This document shows positions 1-8,617 of a stretch of DNA of 53,707 bases, piece after piece. The DNA is from Candidatus Rokuibacteriota bacterium (lineage in GTDB: Bacteria; Methylomirabilota; Methylomirabilia; Rokubacteriales; CSP1-6). Location of the stretch: positions 1 through 53,707 of the forward strand of contig JAUSJX010000086.1 in assembly GCA_030647435.1 (NCBI GenBank), in the 5' to 3' direction. The notes below the pieces were generated by a model. The model saw only the letters and a program-made list of their open reading frames with translations, was not told where the DNA came from and did not search any database. Positions within the stretch are counted from its first letter, which is position 1; every line of letters begins with the position of its first letter. A program made the position numbers and the translations under genes.

Positions 1-346
1 TGACCGTGCCGCTCCGGCATCCACGCTCACACGCTCACCATGGCCACCCCGATGTCGCGTCCAGGGCCCCGAACTCCCGTCCACGCGCCCGCAGGGCCGG
101 GCTGGCCACCACCGTCGGCATTCATGAATAATGCGGGCTAGTGAACTGGGTGACCACCGGTGTGAGGCCGGACGGTGACGACATCCTCACGCCTGCGGCC
201 GTCGCCGATTCCCAGTTCGGCTGCAAATTCTCGGTGTTTGGGCACGCTGGGTTCCCGGCCTGCTGATCTGCTGACGACCGGGCCGTGGGCTGGACGCGGC
301 CACCGAGGGGTCCGCCAGAGGACCCCTCGGAGCACCAGGCGCCGGC
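1..346. other. Window edge, no recognisable gene; contains a strong hairpin
   Basis: No reading frame here resembles a known family, and the open frames on both strands look like GC-driven chance frames. The clear structure is an inverted repeat, CCGAGGGGTCC (303-313) and GGACCCCTCGG (320-330), an 11-bp perfect stem with a 6-nt loop. It lies 17 nt beyond the stop of the minus-strand membrane/methyltransferase-fold gene and probably helps end or stabilise that transcript. There is no U-tract, so intrinsic termination is not certain. A gene cut off by the window edge could have its regulatory region here, but I cannot see one. Confidence 0.5.
303..330 (-). terminator. Hairpin downstream of the MFS/spermidine-synthase-like gene
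   Basis: A perfect 11-bp inverted repeat with a 6-nt loop (GCCAGA on the plus strand) follows the stop codon at 347-349 of the minus-strand gene. Stem strength suggests a terminator or a 3'-end stabiliser. No run of T follows on either strand, so factor-dependent termination or RNA protection is as likely as intrinsic termination. Confidence 0.5.
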
Positions 347-2965
347 TCAGCCCGGAGGACGCCTCGGCGCGACCTCGCGGGCCCGCTCGATGACGCCGCG
401 CAGATACGGGCTGCGGGCGATGACCTCCTGCGCCCCCCGGCCTTTAGGCAGCCGCAGCCCGCGCTGGCGAAACGCGGGGTCTCGATACACGCCGTCGAGG
501 ATCGCCAGGTAGACGTCGAGCCCCTCGACGGGGGGAACCGGCCGGGCCCCGGTGAAGCACTTCGGACACCAGGCGGAGACCCCGTCCACCTTGAAGATGC
601 TGAGCGGCGCCCCCGCCCTGCCGGGAGAGAAGCGTGACCGCGCGCCGTACTCCTGGATCGGACGGTCGTCCGTCGCCGCCGGCACGAGGCGGCTGGCCTC
701 CGCGAGCGCGCCGGCCGAGGCGATGAAGGTCCCCACGATCTCGGTCACGGTCCCGAGGTCGACACGCTCGAGGTCCCGCTGCACGGCCGGTGCCTCCCGG
801 AGGCGGACCGCCACCTGCGCAGGATCGATCTCGATGCGCGCGCCGTTGACGCCCATCAAGACCAGCTCGGCGTCGGCGCCCGAGAGGAGGACCGCCTGGG
901 GAAACACCGCGAGGAAGGCGCCGATCATCGCGAGCGTGGTCTCCGGCGGCACCTGCGCCACGGGCAGCCACTGGCTGGCGTAGCCTCCCGGCCGCAGGCG
1001 CGATCGCACCAGCCCGTAGAACTCCCGCGAGTAGAGCGAACCGACGCCTGCCAGCGCCACCGGCGGGGCCTCCAGGGTGATCAGGTCGTACGCCGCCGCG
1101 GACTGCATCCGCAGGTGCTGGCGGCCGTCGTTGACGTACACCGAGACCCTCGGATCGCGAAGCACGCCGTCGTTGGCCGCGGAGAAGTAGTCCGCGTGCG
1201 CGAGGACCTGGCGGGAGAGATCCACGACGTCGAGCCGCCGGACCGATGGGTGCAGCGAGGCCGCGTGCGCCGTATTCCCGACTCCGAAGCAGATCACGAG
1301 CACCCGCTCTGGCCGCTCGAGTGACAGGAGAGGCAGGTGGGCGAAGACGCGCATGTAGCGCTGCGTGAGCCGGGTCGTCGCGGACATGGGGTGGCCGTTG
1401 GTCCAGAGGCGTCGTCCTTCGCCGGGCACCTCCGTCACCGCCACGACCTCGTTGACCCCCTCGTGCATCGTGACCAGCGCCGCTGCCGGCGTCAGTAGGT
1501 CCTGGGCTCGTGCCAGGAGATACGTCGCCGGCAAGGTCAGCCAGAGCGCCACCGCGGCCAGCGCGCCCGCGATGGCGCCGCCGAGCGCGGCGCGCTCTCG
1601 CCAGCCCGGCGCGGCGACCCGGACGGAGGCGACGAGGAGGGGCACGACCGCCAGGGTCGCGGCCAGCGCCAGGACGGCCACGACCCGCTGCATGCCGAGC
1701 AGCGGCAGCAGGACGAAGCCGCACGCCAGCGATCCCGCCACGGCGCCCACGGTGTTGGCCAGGTAGAGGGCGCCCGCCCGGCCGCCGACGGCCGCCTCCG
1801 ACCGCTGAACCATCGCATTGCCGAGCGGGAAGGTCATGCCCATCACGAGCGCCGGTACCGCCGCCTCGCGCACGAGCGGACGCAGGTCGAGCCAGAGGGC
1901 CACCGCCGCGCGGATCCAGCCCGGCGCGGCCGCGAACGCCTCTGACCACGCGCGCTCGGCGTGCCGGATCCCGTCCAGATTCGTCGCGGCCAGCCCCGCG
2001 AGCGCCGACACGACGAAGGCAGCCTGCGCCAGAGCGAACCACAACGCCGGGTGCCCGAAGCGACGGTGAAGCCATCCGCCGGCGACCGAGCCGAGCCAGA
2101 TACCGACCAGGACGACCGTCAGCAGGAGGGAGAACACCGCGCGGTAGCCGCCGAGAACCAGGGTCATGTGGCGGAACCACAGGATCTCCATCCCCATCGC
2201 GGCGAAGCCAGAGAGCGCGAGCGCCAGCGCGACCAGGGGCAGCGAGCGGCGCGCGGTGGGGCCCGCCGCCAGCTCGACAGGTTGCGGGGCGCGGGACACT
2301 GACACCCTCCGCGTGGCGAGACGAAAGGCGCCGGTCGCGGCGAGCACGTTGAGCAGCACGGCGGTCATCTGGGCGGTCCCGAGACCCGCCACCGGTACGA
2401 GCAGGGCGTCGGTGAGGAAAGAGCCCAGGGCCGCGCCCGCCGTGTTGACGCCGTAGAGCGTGGCGACCCGCCAGCCCGCCGTGGAGAGGTGACCTGATAC
2501 GACCTCGCGGATCAGCAGCGTCAGCGTGCCGCCCATGAAGAAGGTGGCGGGTCCGACCAGCAGCACGGCCGCGACGTAGCGCCAGAGGTAGGACATCGCC
2601 GACATCGCGTACCAGCCGCCGGGCTCGTGGACATAGGAGGAGATCAGCGCCGACAGCGCGCCCAGATGGGGAAGCAAGAGGGAGATCAGCAGCCCCCACA
2701 GGCCGATGCCGAGCTCGAAGTATCCGTAGACCTTCACCAGCGAACGGTCCTGCGCGGCGTGCCGGCGGTCGGCCCACCGGCCCACCGCGTAACCGCCGGC
2801 CCCGAGGCCCAGCATGAAGACGGCGACGACGAGCGCGGCCGAGTGCACCGTGTTGCCGAAGATGTTGCCGAACTCCCGGACCCAGACGACCTCGTAGATG
2901 AGGCCGCTCGCCCCCGAGCAGAAGAAGAGGACATGGAGCATCGCGTGGGCCGGCGTCCGCGGCAT
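347..2965 (-). CDS. Fused MFS-like membrane / spermidine-synthase-fold protein (872 aa)
   Basis: The N-terminal two thirds are hydrophobic and resemble the MFS-like membrane half of the 'fused MFS/spermidine synthase' family, beginning with the typical FFCSGASGLIYEVVW stretch. The C-terminal third has a class I SAM-binding fold like aminopropyltransferases: a glycine-rich loop (VICFGVGNTA), an acidic VVDLS strand end, VNDGRQHL, and YDLITLEAPP. Real polyamine synthase activity is unproven in this fused family. I chose ATG 2965 over GTG 2968 because GGAGG sits 5 nt upstream of the ATG and only 2 nt from the GTG. It starts 14 nt after the tesA stop on the same strand, so the two are probably cotranscribed. 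Confidence 0.8.
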   Translation of the reverse strand: MPRTPAHAMLHVLFFCSGASGLIYEVVWVREFGNIFGNTVHSAALVVAVFMLGLGAGGYAVGRWADRRHAAQDRSLVKVYGYFELGIGLWGLLISLLLPHLGALSALISSYVHEPGGWYAMSAMSYLWRYVAAVLLVGPATFFMGGTLTLLIREVVSGHLSTAGWRVATLYGVNTAGAALGSFLTDALLVPVAGLGTAQMTAVLLNVLAATGAFRLATRRVSVSRAPQPVELAAGPTARRSLPLVALALALSGFAAMGMEILWFRHMTLVLGGYRAVFSLLLTVVLVGIWLGSVAGGWLHRRFGHPALWFALAQAAFVVSALAGLAATNLDGIRHAERAWSEAFAAAPGWIRAAVALWLDLRPLVREAAVPALVMGMTFPLGNAMVQRSEAAVGGRAGALYLANTVGAVAGSLACGFVLLPLLGMQRVVAVLALAATLAVVPLLVASVRVAAPGWRERAALGGAIAGALAAVALWLTLPATYLLARAQDLLTPAAALVTMHEGVNEVVAVTEVPGEGRRLWTNGHPMSATTRLTQRYMRVFAHLPLLSLERPERVLVICFGVGNTAHAASLHPSVRRLDVVDLSRQVLAHADYFSAANDGVLRDPRVSVYVNDGRQHLRMQSAAAYDLITLEAPPVALAGVGSLYSREFYGLVRSRLRPGGYASQWLPVAQVPPETTLAMIGAFLAVFPQAVLLSGADAELVLMGVNGARIEIDPAQVAVRLREAPAVQRDLERVDLGTVTEIVGTFIASAGALAEASRLVPAATDDRPIQEYGARSRFSPGRAGAPLSIFKVDGVSAWCPKCFTGARPVPPVEGLDVYLAILDGVYRDPAFRQRGLRLPKGRGAQEVIARSPYLRGVIERAREVAPRRPPG

Positions 2966-2979
2966 CACGGCCTCCGGGG

Positions 2980-3591
2980 CTATCGCGCGAGCAGCGGCTG
3001 GAGGAAGGGCCAGAGATGCTCCACAACGACGCGGTAGCCCTCGGCCGTGGGATGAATGCCGTCGGGCTGGTTGAGGCGCGGGTTGCCGGCGACACCGTCG
3101 AGGAGAAAGGGCATGAAGGCCGCGCCGCGCTTGCGGGCCACCTCGGCATACAGCCGGCGGAAGTCCGCCGCGTAGCTCGCGCCGTAGTTGGGCGGCACCT
3201 CCATCCCGGCAACGAGCACGCGCACGCCCGCCTTCTGGAAGCGCGCCACGATCGCGTCGAGGTTGGCGCGGACGGAGGCGAGATCCTGGCCGCGCAGCGC
3301 GTCGTTGGCGCCGAGCGCGACGATGACGATGTCGGGCCTGTTCTTGAGCGCCCAGTCCACCCGCCTGAGCCCGCCGGCGGTGGTATCGCCGGACGCGCTC
3401 GCGTTGACCACCCGGTAGGCATAACCGTCTGCGCGGAGCCTGGCCTGGAGACGCGCCGGGTAGGAATCTTCTGGTGTGACGCCGAGCCCCGCGGTCAGGC
3501 TGTCACCGAACGCGACGATCACACGCTCGACGGCGTGGGCCGGCGCGGCGAGCGCGAGCGCCGCGGCGAGGGCGGCGAGCAGAGGGCGCAT
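2980..3591 (-). CDS. tesA: TesA-like GDSL/SGNH esterase-lysophospholipase (203 aa)
   Basis: SGNH hydrolase of the TesA/arylesterase group. A signal peptide (about residues 1-20) precedes block I FGDSLTAG with nucleophile Ser31; block III GAND is at 94-97 and DGIHPTAEGY carries Asp177 and His180 of the triad. Length matches E. coli TesA. It is divergent from an ABC ATPase plus large FtsX permease, the arrangement of E. coli tesA-ybbA-ybbP, so a joint role in extracting or hydrolysing hydrophobic molecules at the inner membrane is likely. The start has no Shine-Dalgarno sequence; the minus strand instead reads TACACT-N6-ATG, suggesting a leaderless transcript. Confidence 0.88.
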   Translation of the reverse strand: MRPLLAALAAALALAAPAHAVERVIVAFGDSLTAGLGVTPEDSYPARLQARLRADGYAYRVVNASASGDTTAGGLRRVDWALKNRPDIVIVALGANDALRGQDLASVRANLDAIVARFQKAGVRVLVAGMEVPPNYGASYAADFRRLYAEVARKRGAAFMPFLLDGVAGNPRLNQPDGIHPTAEGYRVVVEHLWPFLQPLLAR

Positions 3592-3597
3592 GACGCT

Positions 3598-3603
3598 AGT
3601 GTA
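3598..3603 (-). promoter_or_regulatory. -10-like hexamer of tesA, six bases before its ATG
   Basis: On the minus strand TACACT (3603 to 3598) is followed by six bases and the tesA ATG at 3591. Only 14 nt separate the divergent start codons at 3591 and 3606, so each promoter must extend into the opposite coding sequence. I see no good -35 element. Confidence 0.4.
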
Positions 3604-3605
3604 GT

Positions 3606-4304
3606 ATGGATCGCGTCATGATCAGCGTCCGCGGCCTTGGCATGCGTCTCGAGAGCGGCGGCCGCCCGGTGGACGTGCTCACCGAGGTCTCCCTCGAGGT
3701 GCCGGCCCGCCAATTCGTCGCCGTGGCGGGAGCCTCCGGCAGCGGCAAGTCCACGCTGCTGGGCCTGATCGCGGGCCTCGACCGGCCCACGACGGGGCGG
3801 ATCGTGGTGAACGGGGTCGAGCTGACGGGCCTCGGCGAGGACGCCCTCGCGCGCTTTCGCAGCGACACCATCGGCTACGTCTTCCAGTCCTTCCACCTGA
3901 TCCCGACACTGACGGCGCTCGAGAACGTCGCGGTGCCGCTCGAGTTGGCGGCAGATCCTGACGCGCTCGAGCGGGCGCAAGCGCTCTTGAGAGAGGTGGG
4001 CCTCGAAGAGCGCGCGCACCACTACCCCGTCCAGCTCTCGGGAGGCGAGCAGCAGCGCGTGGCCGTGGCGCGCGCGGTCGCGCGGCGCCCGACGCTCCTC
4101 CTGGCCGACGAGCCGACGGGCAACCTCGACTCGGCCACGGGCAAGCAGATCATCGATCTCCTGGTCGCGCTGAACGAGAACCTCGGCAGCACGCTGGTGC
4201 TGGTGACCCACGATGCGGCGCTGGCCGCGCTCGCCGACCGCGTGATCACGCTCCGCGACGGGCGCATCGTGAGCGACGAGACGAGCAATGGCTGCGCGGC
4301 CTAG
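3606..4304 (+). CDS. ybbA: ABC transporter ATPase, YbbA/LolD-like (232 aa)
   Basis: A complete nucleotide-binding domain: Walker A GASGSGKST (about 42-50), Q-loop VFQSFHL, signature LSGGEQQRV, Walker B LLLADEPTGNLD, and H-loop VTHD. The DEPTGNLD form and the length are typical of MacB/LolD/YbbA ATPases that power FtsX-type permeases. ATG 3618 is an alternative start; neither has an obvious ribosome site. The 3' end overlaps the permease start by 17 nt, so the two are coupled. By family and context it should drive the YbbP-like partner and, with divergent TesA, act in the envelope. The transported substrate cannot be inferred. Confidence 0.88.
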   Translation: MDRVMISVRGLGMRLESGGRPVDVLTEVSLEVPARQFVAVAGASGSGKSTLLGLIAGLDRPTTGRIVVNGVELTGLGEDALARFRSDTIGYVFQSFHLIPTLTALENVAVPLELAADPDALERAQALLREVGLEERAHHYPVQLSGGEQQRVAVARAVARRPTLLLADEPTGNLDSATGKQIIDLLVALNENLGSTLVLVTHDAALAALADRVITLRDGRIVSDETSNGCAA

Positions 4305-6807
4305 TCTCGACTTCGTCTTGAAGCTCGCGTGGCGGGAGACGCGCGGCGCGGGGCGGCACTTCGCCTATCTCATCGCCTGCATCACGCTCGGCGTGGGCGC
4401 CCTCGTCGCGGTCGGCAGCTTCGCCTCGAGTCTCGAGCGCACGGTGGGCCGCTCCGCGCGCGCGCTCATGGGCGGCGACGTCGAGATCCGCAGCACCCAG
4501 CCGTTGTCGCCCGCCGGTCAAGCCGTCGTGGCGGAAATGGCGCGCGGCGGCGTCGAGGTCCTCCCCGTCCTGGAGCTGGTCGCCATGTCGGCGGCGGACG
4601 GGCGGAGCCAGATCGTGGAGCTCAAGACCGTCGGCGCCGGCTATCCGTTTTACGGGGACCTCATCACGGAGCCCGCGGCGCCCCTCGGGACGCTGGTCGG
4701 CAAGAACCGCGCCCTCGTCCATCCCTCGCTGCTCCAGAAGCTCGGAGCCTCGGTCGGCGACCACATGAAGATCGGCGAGGCCGACTTCGTCATCAGCGGC
4801 GTCATTCGCCAGGAGCCCGACCGCTCCGTCGGCGTCTTCTCGCTCGGGCCGCGTGTGATGATCGCGCCCGAAGACCTACCGGGCACCAAGCTGGTGCGCC
4901 CGGGCAGCCGGGTGCGCCATCGCGTGCTCTTCCGTGTGCCCGCCGGGACGAGCGCCGACGCGTTCAAGGACGCGCTTGCGGCACGGCTGCCCGACACGGT
5001 CGCGCGGATCACGACGTACGCGCAGGCCCAGCCGGGCGTGCGCCGCTTCTGGGACCAGCTGACGGTCTACCTCGGCCTCACGGGTCTCGTCGCCCTCATG
5101 GTGGGCGGCATCGGCGTCGCGACCAGCGTGCGGGCGTTCGTGCGCGGCAAGCTCGATACGATCGCGGTGCTGAAGTGCCTCGGCGCGGGCTGGCGTCAAG
5201 TGCTGGCCGCCTATCTCCTCCAGACGGTGCTCCTCGGGCTGGGCGGCAGCCTGCTCGGCGCCGCCCTCGGCTCAGCACTCCAGCTGGCGCTCGTGCCGGC
5301 GCTCTCGCCGCTTCTCCCCATCCCGCTCGAGGCGTCCATGTCTCTCCGCTCCGTGCTGGCGGGGCTCGGCATGGGCACGGGGCTCACGCTCCTGTTCGCG
5401 CTCTGGCCGCTGCTCGACGTCCGCCGCGTGCCGCCCGCGCTCATCCTGCGCCGTGACGTCGAAGCCCGGCTGCCGGGCCGACGGCCATGGCTCGTCGGGT
5501 TGCCGATCGTGGCGGGGCTCGCGGCCCTCGCCTTCTGGCAGGCAGGCTCGTTTAAGGTAGGCGGCCTCTTCGTCGGCGGCCTGGCGGGCGCGCTCGCCCT
5601 GCTCGGGCTCACCGCGCGGCTCGTCATCGCCGGCGCGAAGCGCCTCCCGCGCCTGCGTTCGCTCGCCTGGCGCCAGGCCGTGGCCAATGTCCACCGCCCC
5701 GGCTCTCACGCGGGCGTGGTCCTGGTCTCGCTCGGCGTGGCCGTGATGCTGATCGTCGCCGTGGCGCTCCTCGGGCAGAGCCTGCGCGCCGAGCTGGCCG
5801 ACCGCGGACCGGAGCGGTCACCTGCATTCTTCTTCATCGACATCCAGCGCGACCAGGTCGTGCCCTTCACGCGGCTCGTGACGGATCTCGCAGGACACGC
5901 GCCCGAGCTCACGCCCGTCGTCCGCTCGCGGCTTGCCACCGTCAACGGCGCCTCCGTCGCCGATGATCCGCGGCAGAAGCAGGAGGAGGTCTGGTACCTC
6001 TCGCGCGAGTACGTGCTGACCTGGGGCGCCGAGCCGCCCGCGCACAACGTCGTCATCGCCGGCCGCTGGTGGACGGCGGACGAGGCGCGTGGGGAGGCCT
6101 TGATCTCCGTCGAAGAGGATATCGCGAAGAACCTCGGGGTCACGATCGGCGGCACGCTGGGCTTCGACATCCAGGGCGTCACGGTGCAGGCGCGGGTCGT
6201 CAACATCCGCCACGTGGACTGGCAGACCTTCAACACCAACTTCTTCGTGATCTTCTCGCAGGGCGCGCTCGACGACGCGCCCTCGACCTGGATCGCGACC
6301 GCGCGCGCGGCGCCGGCCGACGAGAGCGTCGTCCAGTCGGCCGTCACCGCGGCCTTCCCGAACGTCACGGCCATCCCCGTGCGCGAGGTGCTCGAGCGCA
6401 TCGCCGGGGTCCTCGACCAGATCGCTCTCGCGATCCGGCTCCTGGCGGGCGTGAGCATCGCGACGGGTCTCATCGTCACGGCGGGCGCCCTTGGAGTCAG
6501 CCGCCACCAGCGGCTCTACCAGAGCGTGATCCTGAAGACGCTCGGTGCTACGCGCGGCTTCGTCGCGCGCGTCTTCGCCCTCGAGTACGCGATCTTGGGC
6601 GTGGCGGCAGGGCTCTGCGGCTCGCTCCTGGCCGCCGCGCTGGCCTGGAGCGTCGGCCACTGGGCGCTCGATATCGGCTGGGCGGGCTCGCCGCTGACCA
6701 TAGCTGGAGGCGTTGCGGCAGCGGCCTTGCTCGCGATCGGCGTCGGCTTCCTCGGCACCTTCCGGCTCCTCGGCCGGAAGCCTCTCGGCGTCCTGAGAGG
6801 CGAATGA
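4288..6807 (+). CDS. ybbP: Large FtsX/MacB-family permease, YbbP-like (839 aa)
   Basis: The N-terminal TM segment is followed by a large periplasmic domain, then two FtsX permease regions (about residues 250-380 and 720-835) flanking further TM segments and a second periplasmic domain. Length and double-FtsX layout match YbbP/lysophospholipid-exporter-type permeases rather than lolC/E (about 400 aa). The start overlaps the 3' end of the ATPase gene and the stop overlaps the next gene as ATGA, giving a coupled three-gene unit. The DELTGG-like export substrate class is unknown; hydrophobic compounds are likely, from the TesA link. Confidence 0.87.
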   Translation: MAARPSLDFVLKLAWRETRGAGRHFAYLIACITLGVGALVAVGSFASSLERTVGRSARALMGGDVEIRSTQPLSPAGQAVVAEMARGGVEVLPVLELVAMSAADGRSQIVELKTVGAGYPFYGDLITEPAAPLGTLVGKNRALVHPSLLQKLGASVGDHMKIGEADFVISGVIRQEPDRSVGVFSLGPRVMIAPEDLPGTKLVRPGSRVRHRVLFRVPAGTSADAFKDALAARLPDTVARITTYAQAQPGVRRFWDQLTVYLGLTGLVALMVGGIGVATSVRAFVRGKLDTIAVLKCLGAGWRQVLAAYLLQTVLLGLGGSLLGAALGSALQLALVPALSPLLPIPLEASMSLRSVLAGLGMGTGLTLLFALWPLLDVRRVPPALILRRDVEARLPGRRPWLVGLPIVAGLAALAFWQAGSFKVGGLFVGGLAGALALLGLTARLVIAGAKRLPRLRSLAWRQAVANVHRPGSHAGVVLVSLGVAVMLIVAVALLGQSLRAELADRGPERSPAFFFIDIQRDQVVPFTRLVTDLAGHAPELTPVVRSRLATVNGASVADDPRQKQEEVWYLSREYVLTWGAEPPAHNVVIAGRWWTADEARGEALISVEEDIAKNLGVTIGGTLGFDIQGVTVQARVVNIRHVDWQTFNTNFFVIFSQGALDDAPSTWIATARAAPADESVVQSAVTAAFPNVTAIPVREVLERIAGVLDQIALAIRLLAGVSIATGLIVTAGALGVSRHQRLYQSVILKTLGATRGFVARVFALEYAILGVAAGLCGSLLAAALAWSVGHWALDIGWAGSPLTIAGGVAAAALLAIGVGFLGTFRLLGRKPLGVLRGE

Positions 6808-7628
6808 GCCGGGCGACGCTGGCGGATCGGCTGCGCGCGCTCTTCCCGGATTCCTCGGGCCGGAGCCTCAAGCAGTGGCTCGAATCCGGGCGCGTCGAGG
6901 TCAACGGGCGCGTGGCCCGGGACGGGCGCGCGGTCATGCGCGCAGGCGACCGCGTCGAGCTCGGCGGGCGCGGCCGCATCCCCTTCCCGAAGGGTCTCGG
7001 CCTCGTGTACCAGGACGATGCGATCGTCGTCGTGGACAAGCCGGCGAGGCTCCTCACCATGGCGACCGAGCGCGAGCGCGAGCGCACCGCCTACCGACTG
7101 CTCTGGGACTATCTCCAGGCCCAGCGGCCGCGCACGCGCCCCTTCATCGTCCACCGCCTCGACCGCGAGACCTCGGGGCTCCTGGTGTTCGCCAAGTCCC
7201 CGGAAGCCAAGCAGCCCCTCCAGACCCAGTTCGAGGAGCGCACGGTCCAGCGCGTCTACACGGCGCTCGTGAAGGGCCACGTGCGCGAGCAGTCCGGGAC
7301 GCTCGAGAGCCGCCTCGTCGAGGACCGGAGCCTCCGTGTGCACACCGCGCGAGGCCCGGAAGGCAAGACGGCCGTCACGCGCTACCGGGTGCTCGCGCGC
7401 GGGCAGGACACGACGCTCCTCGAGCTCTCGCTCGACACGGGCCGGCGCAGGCAGATCCGCGTCCAGCTCGCGGCCATCGGCCACCCGATCGTCGGCGACC
7501 GCGAGCATGGCGGCCCCGGCGGCCAGTTCCGCCGGCTGTGCCTCCACGCGACCCGCCTCGGCTTCATCCACCCGGGCAGCGGCAAGGCCATGCGCTTCGA
7601 GAGCGCGGCGCCCGCGGCTTGGGTATAA
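6804..7628 (+). CDS. RluA-family rRNA pseudouridine synthase (274 aa)
   Basis: An N-terminal S4 RNA-binding domain (SLKQWLESGRVEVNG, about 22-36) is followed by the RluA catalytic domain with HRLDRETSGLLVFAK, whose Asp is the catalytic residue, and a C-terminal GRRRQIRVQ / GHPIVGD block. This order is that of RluC/RluD-type enzymes, which isomerise uridines in 23S rRNA. The start is ATG 6804, overlapping the permease stop as ATGA; the same frame stays open far upstream but without family similarity. I cannot tell which uridine is modified. Its stop codon lies inside a perfect -10 hexamer for the next transcript. Confidence 0.88.
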   Translation: MSRATLADRLRALFPDSSGRSLKQWLESGRVEVNGRVARDGRAVMRAGDRVELGGRGRIPFPKGLGLVYQDDAIVVVDKPARLLTMATERERERTAYRLLWDYLQAQRPRTRPFIVHRLDRETSGLLVFAKSPEAKQPLQTQFEERTVQRVYTALVKGHVREQSGTLESRLVEDRSLRVHTARGPEGKTAVTRYRVLARGQDTTLLELSLDTGRRRQIRVQLAAIGHPIVGDREHGGPGGQFRRLCLHATRLGFIHPGSGKAMRFESAAPAAWV

Positions 7629-7629
7629 T
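7624..7629 (+). promoter_or_regulatory. Perfect TATAAT -10 before the SDR gene
   Basis: GGGTATAATCC contains a consensus -10 that overlaps the pseudouridine synthase stop. No good -35 is seen at 16-18 nt. It would give a leader of about 115 nt carrying two hairpins (7679-7694 and 7708-7730) before the SDR start. Confidence 0.5.
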
Positions 7630-7678
7630 CCGCGCGTCGGAGGACTCCCCTTATCAATTCAGCCCTCGCCTCGCAGCT

Positions 7679-7694
7679 CGAGACGAGCGTCTCG
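7679..7694 (+). promoter_or_regulatory. Leader hairpin CGAGACG-AG-CGTCTCG
   Basis: A perfect 7-bp stem with a 2-base spacer in the presumed 5' leader of the SDR gene. It may be an operator or an RNA hairpin; nothing identifies a ligand or regulator. Confidence 0.35.
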
Positions 7695-7707
7695 GCTCGA
7701 AGGGCGA

Positions 7708-7730
7708 CCCTCTCCCCTCAGGGGAGAGGG
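7708..7730. repeat. REP-like hairpin CCCTCTCCCC...GGGGAGAGGG, copy 1
   Basis: A 10-bp perfect palindromic stem with a TCA loop, followed by TGAG. Related palindromes occur at 42178-42203 and 53655-53683, always between genes. This is the look of a dispersed intergenic repeat family rather than a gene-specific regulator. Confidence 0.6.
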
Positions 7731-7752
7731 TGAGCAGCGCACAGGAGGCACC

Positions 7753-8556
7753 ATGGCAACGTCGCCGTTCTCGCTCGAGAAGAAGGTCGCGATCGTCACG
7801 GGAGGCGGCGTCGGCATCGGCCGCTCCATCGCCATCGAGTTCGCCAAGGCGGGCGCCGATGTCGTGATCTGCAGCCGCAAGAAGGAGAACCTCGAGCCCG
7901 TCGTGGCCGAGATCAAGAAGCTCGGCCGGCGCTCCTTCTGCGAGGCCGTCGATGTCCGCCAGGAGGAGGCGGTCAAGGCGCTCGTCGAGCGCACCGCGAA
8001 AGAGATGGGGCGTCTCGACATCATGGTCAACAATGCCGGCGCCTCCTTCCGCGCCAAGGTCGAGGACATCAGCGCCAACGGCTGGAACACGGTGATCCAG
8101 ATCAACGTCAACGGCGTCTTCTTCGGCTGCAAGTGGGCGGGCAAGCAGATGATGGCGCAGGGCGGCGGCGGGGCGATCATCAACGTCTCCTCCATCGCCG
8201 GCGTCTACGGCTCGACGATGATGGCGCACTACGGCACGGCCAAGGCGGCCGTCATCAACTTCACCCGGGCGCTCGGCATGGCGTGGGGGCGCCAGGGCAT
8301 CCGCGTCAACTGCATCGCGCCCGGACCGGTCGAGACCGAGGGGTACCTGGGCGTGCTGACGAAGCAGGACCCGGCCGCCGCCAAGAAGGCCTACGACGCG
8401 GTGGCGAGCCGCACGGGCATGGGGCGCTGGGGCAAGGTGCACGAGATCGCCTATCCGTGCATCTTCCTCGCCTCCGAGGCCTCGGCCTTCATGACCGGCG
8501 CCACCATCATCGTGGATGGGGGCCCGAGCGCCCGCGAGGGCGACGAGGCCTCCTAA
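7753..8556 (+). CDS. SDR-family NAD(P)-dependent oxidoreductase (267 aa)
   Basis: Classical short-chain dehydrogenase: cofactor loop TGGGVGIG (16-23), NNAG (93-96), catalytic Ser147, Tyr160 and Lys164 (YGTAK). A GGAGG ribosome site lies 5 nt before ATG 7753. It is followed by a thiolase, so it may reduce or oxidise a 3-oxoacyl/3-hydroxyacyl intermediate (FabG/PhaB-like), but SDR sequence alone does not fix substrate. The 124-nt leader holds a perfect -10 and two hairpins. Confidence 0.85.
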   Translation: MATSPFSLEKKVAIVTGGGVGIGRSIAIEFAKAGADVVICSRKKENLEPVVAEIKKLGRRSFCEAVDVRQEEAVKALVERTAKEMGRLDIMVNNAGASFRAKVEDISANGWNTVIQINVNGVFFGCKWAGKQMMAQGGGGAIINVSSIAGVYGSTMMAHYGTAKAAVINFTRALGMAWGRQGIRVNCIAPGPVETEGYLGVLTKQDPAAAKKAYDAVASRTGMGRWGKVHEIAYPCIFLASEASAFMTGATIIVDGGPSAREGDEAS

Positions 8557-8562
8557 AAAGGG

Positions 8563-8568
8563 TATACT
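8563..8568 (+). promoter_or_regulatory. -10-like TATACT before the thiolase
   Basis: GGGTATACTCC sits 7 nt after the SDR stop and closely resembles GGGTATAATCC used before the SDR. No -35 is evident. It suggests the thiolase has its own transcript in addition to read-through. Confidence 0.4.
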
Positions 8569-8617
8569 CCCGGCAAACAGCCGCATTCAGACCAGCCGGT
8601 TCCAGAAAGGAGCCTTT

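Noticed and set aside
138-335. A 65-codon minus-strand gene at the window edge
   Set aside because: No ribosome site or family signal, and it starts within the terminator-like hairpin.
444-3422. A 992-codon open frame antisense/alternate to the first two genes
   Set aside because: Composition is Arg/Pro/Gly-rich with no family match; it is a GC-driven shadow of the real genes. Similar long shadows at 21794-24202 and 49571-52054 were rejected for the same reason.
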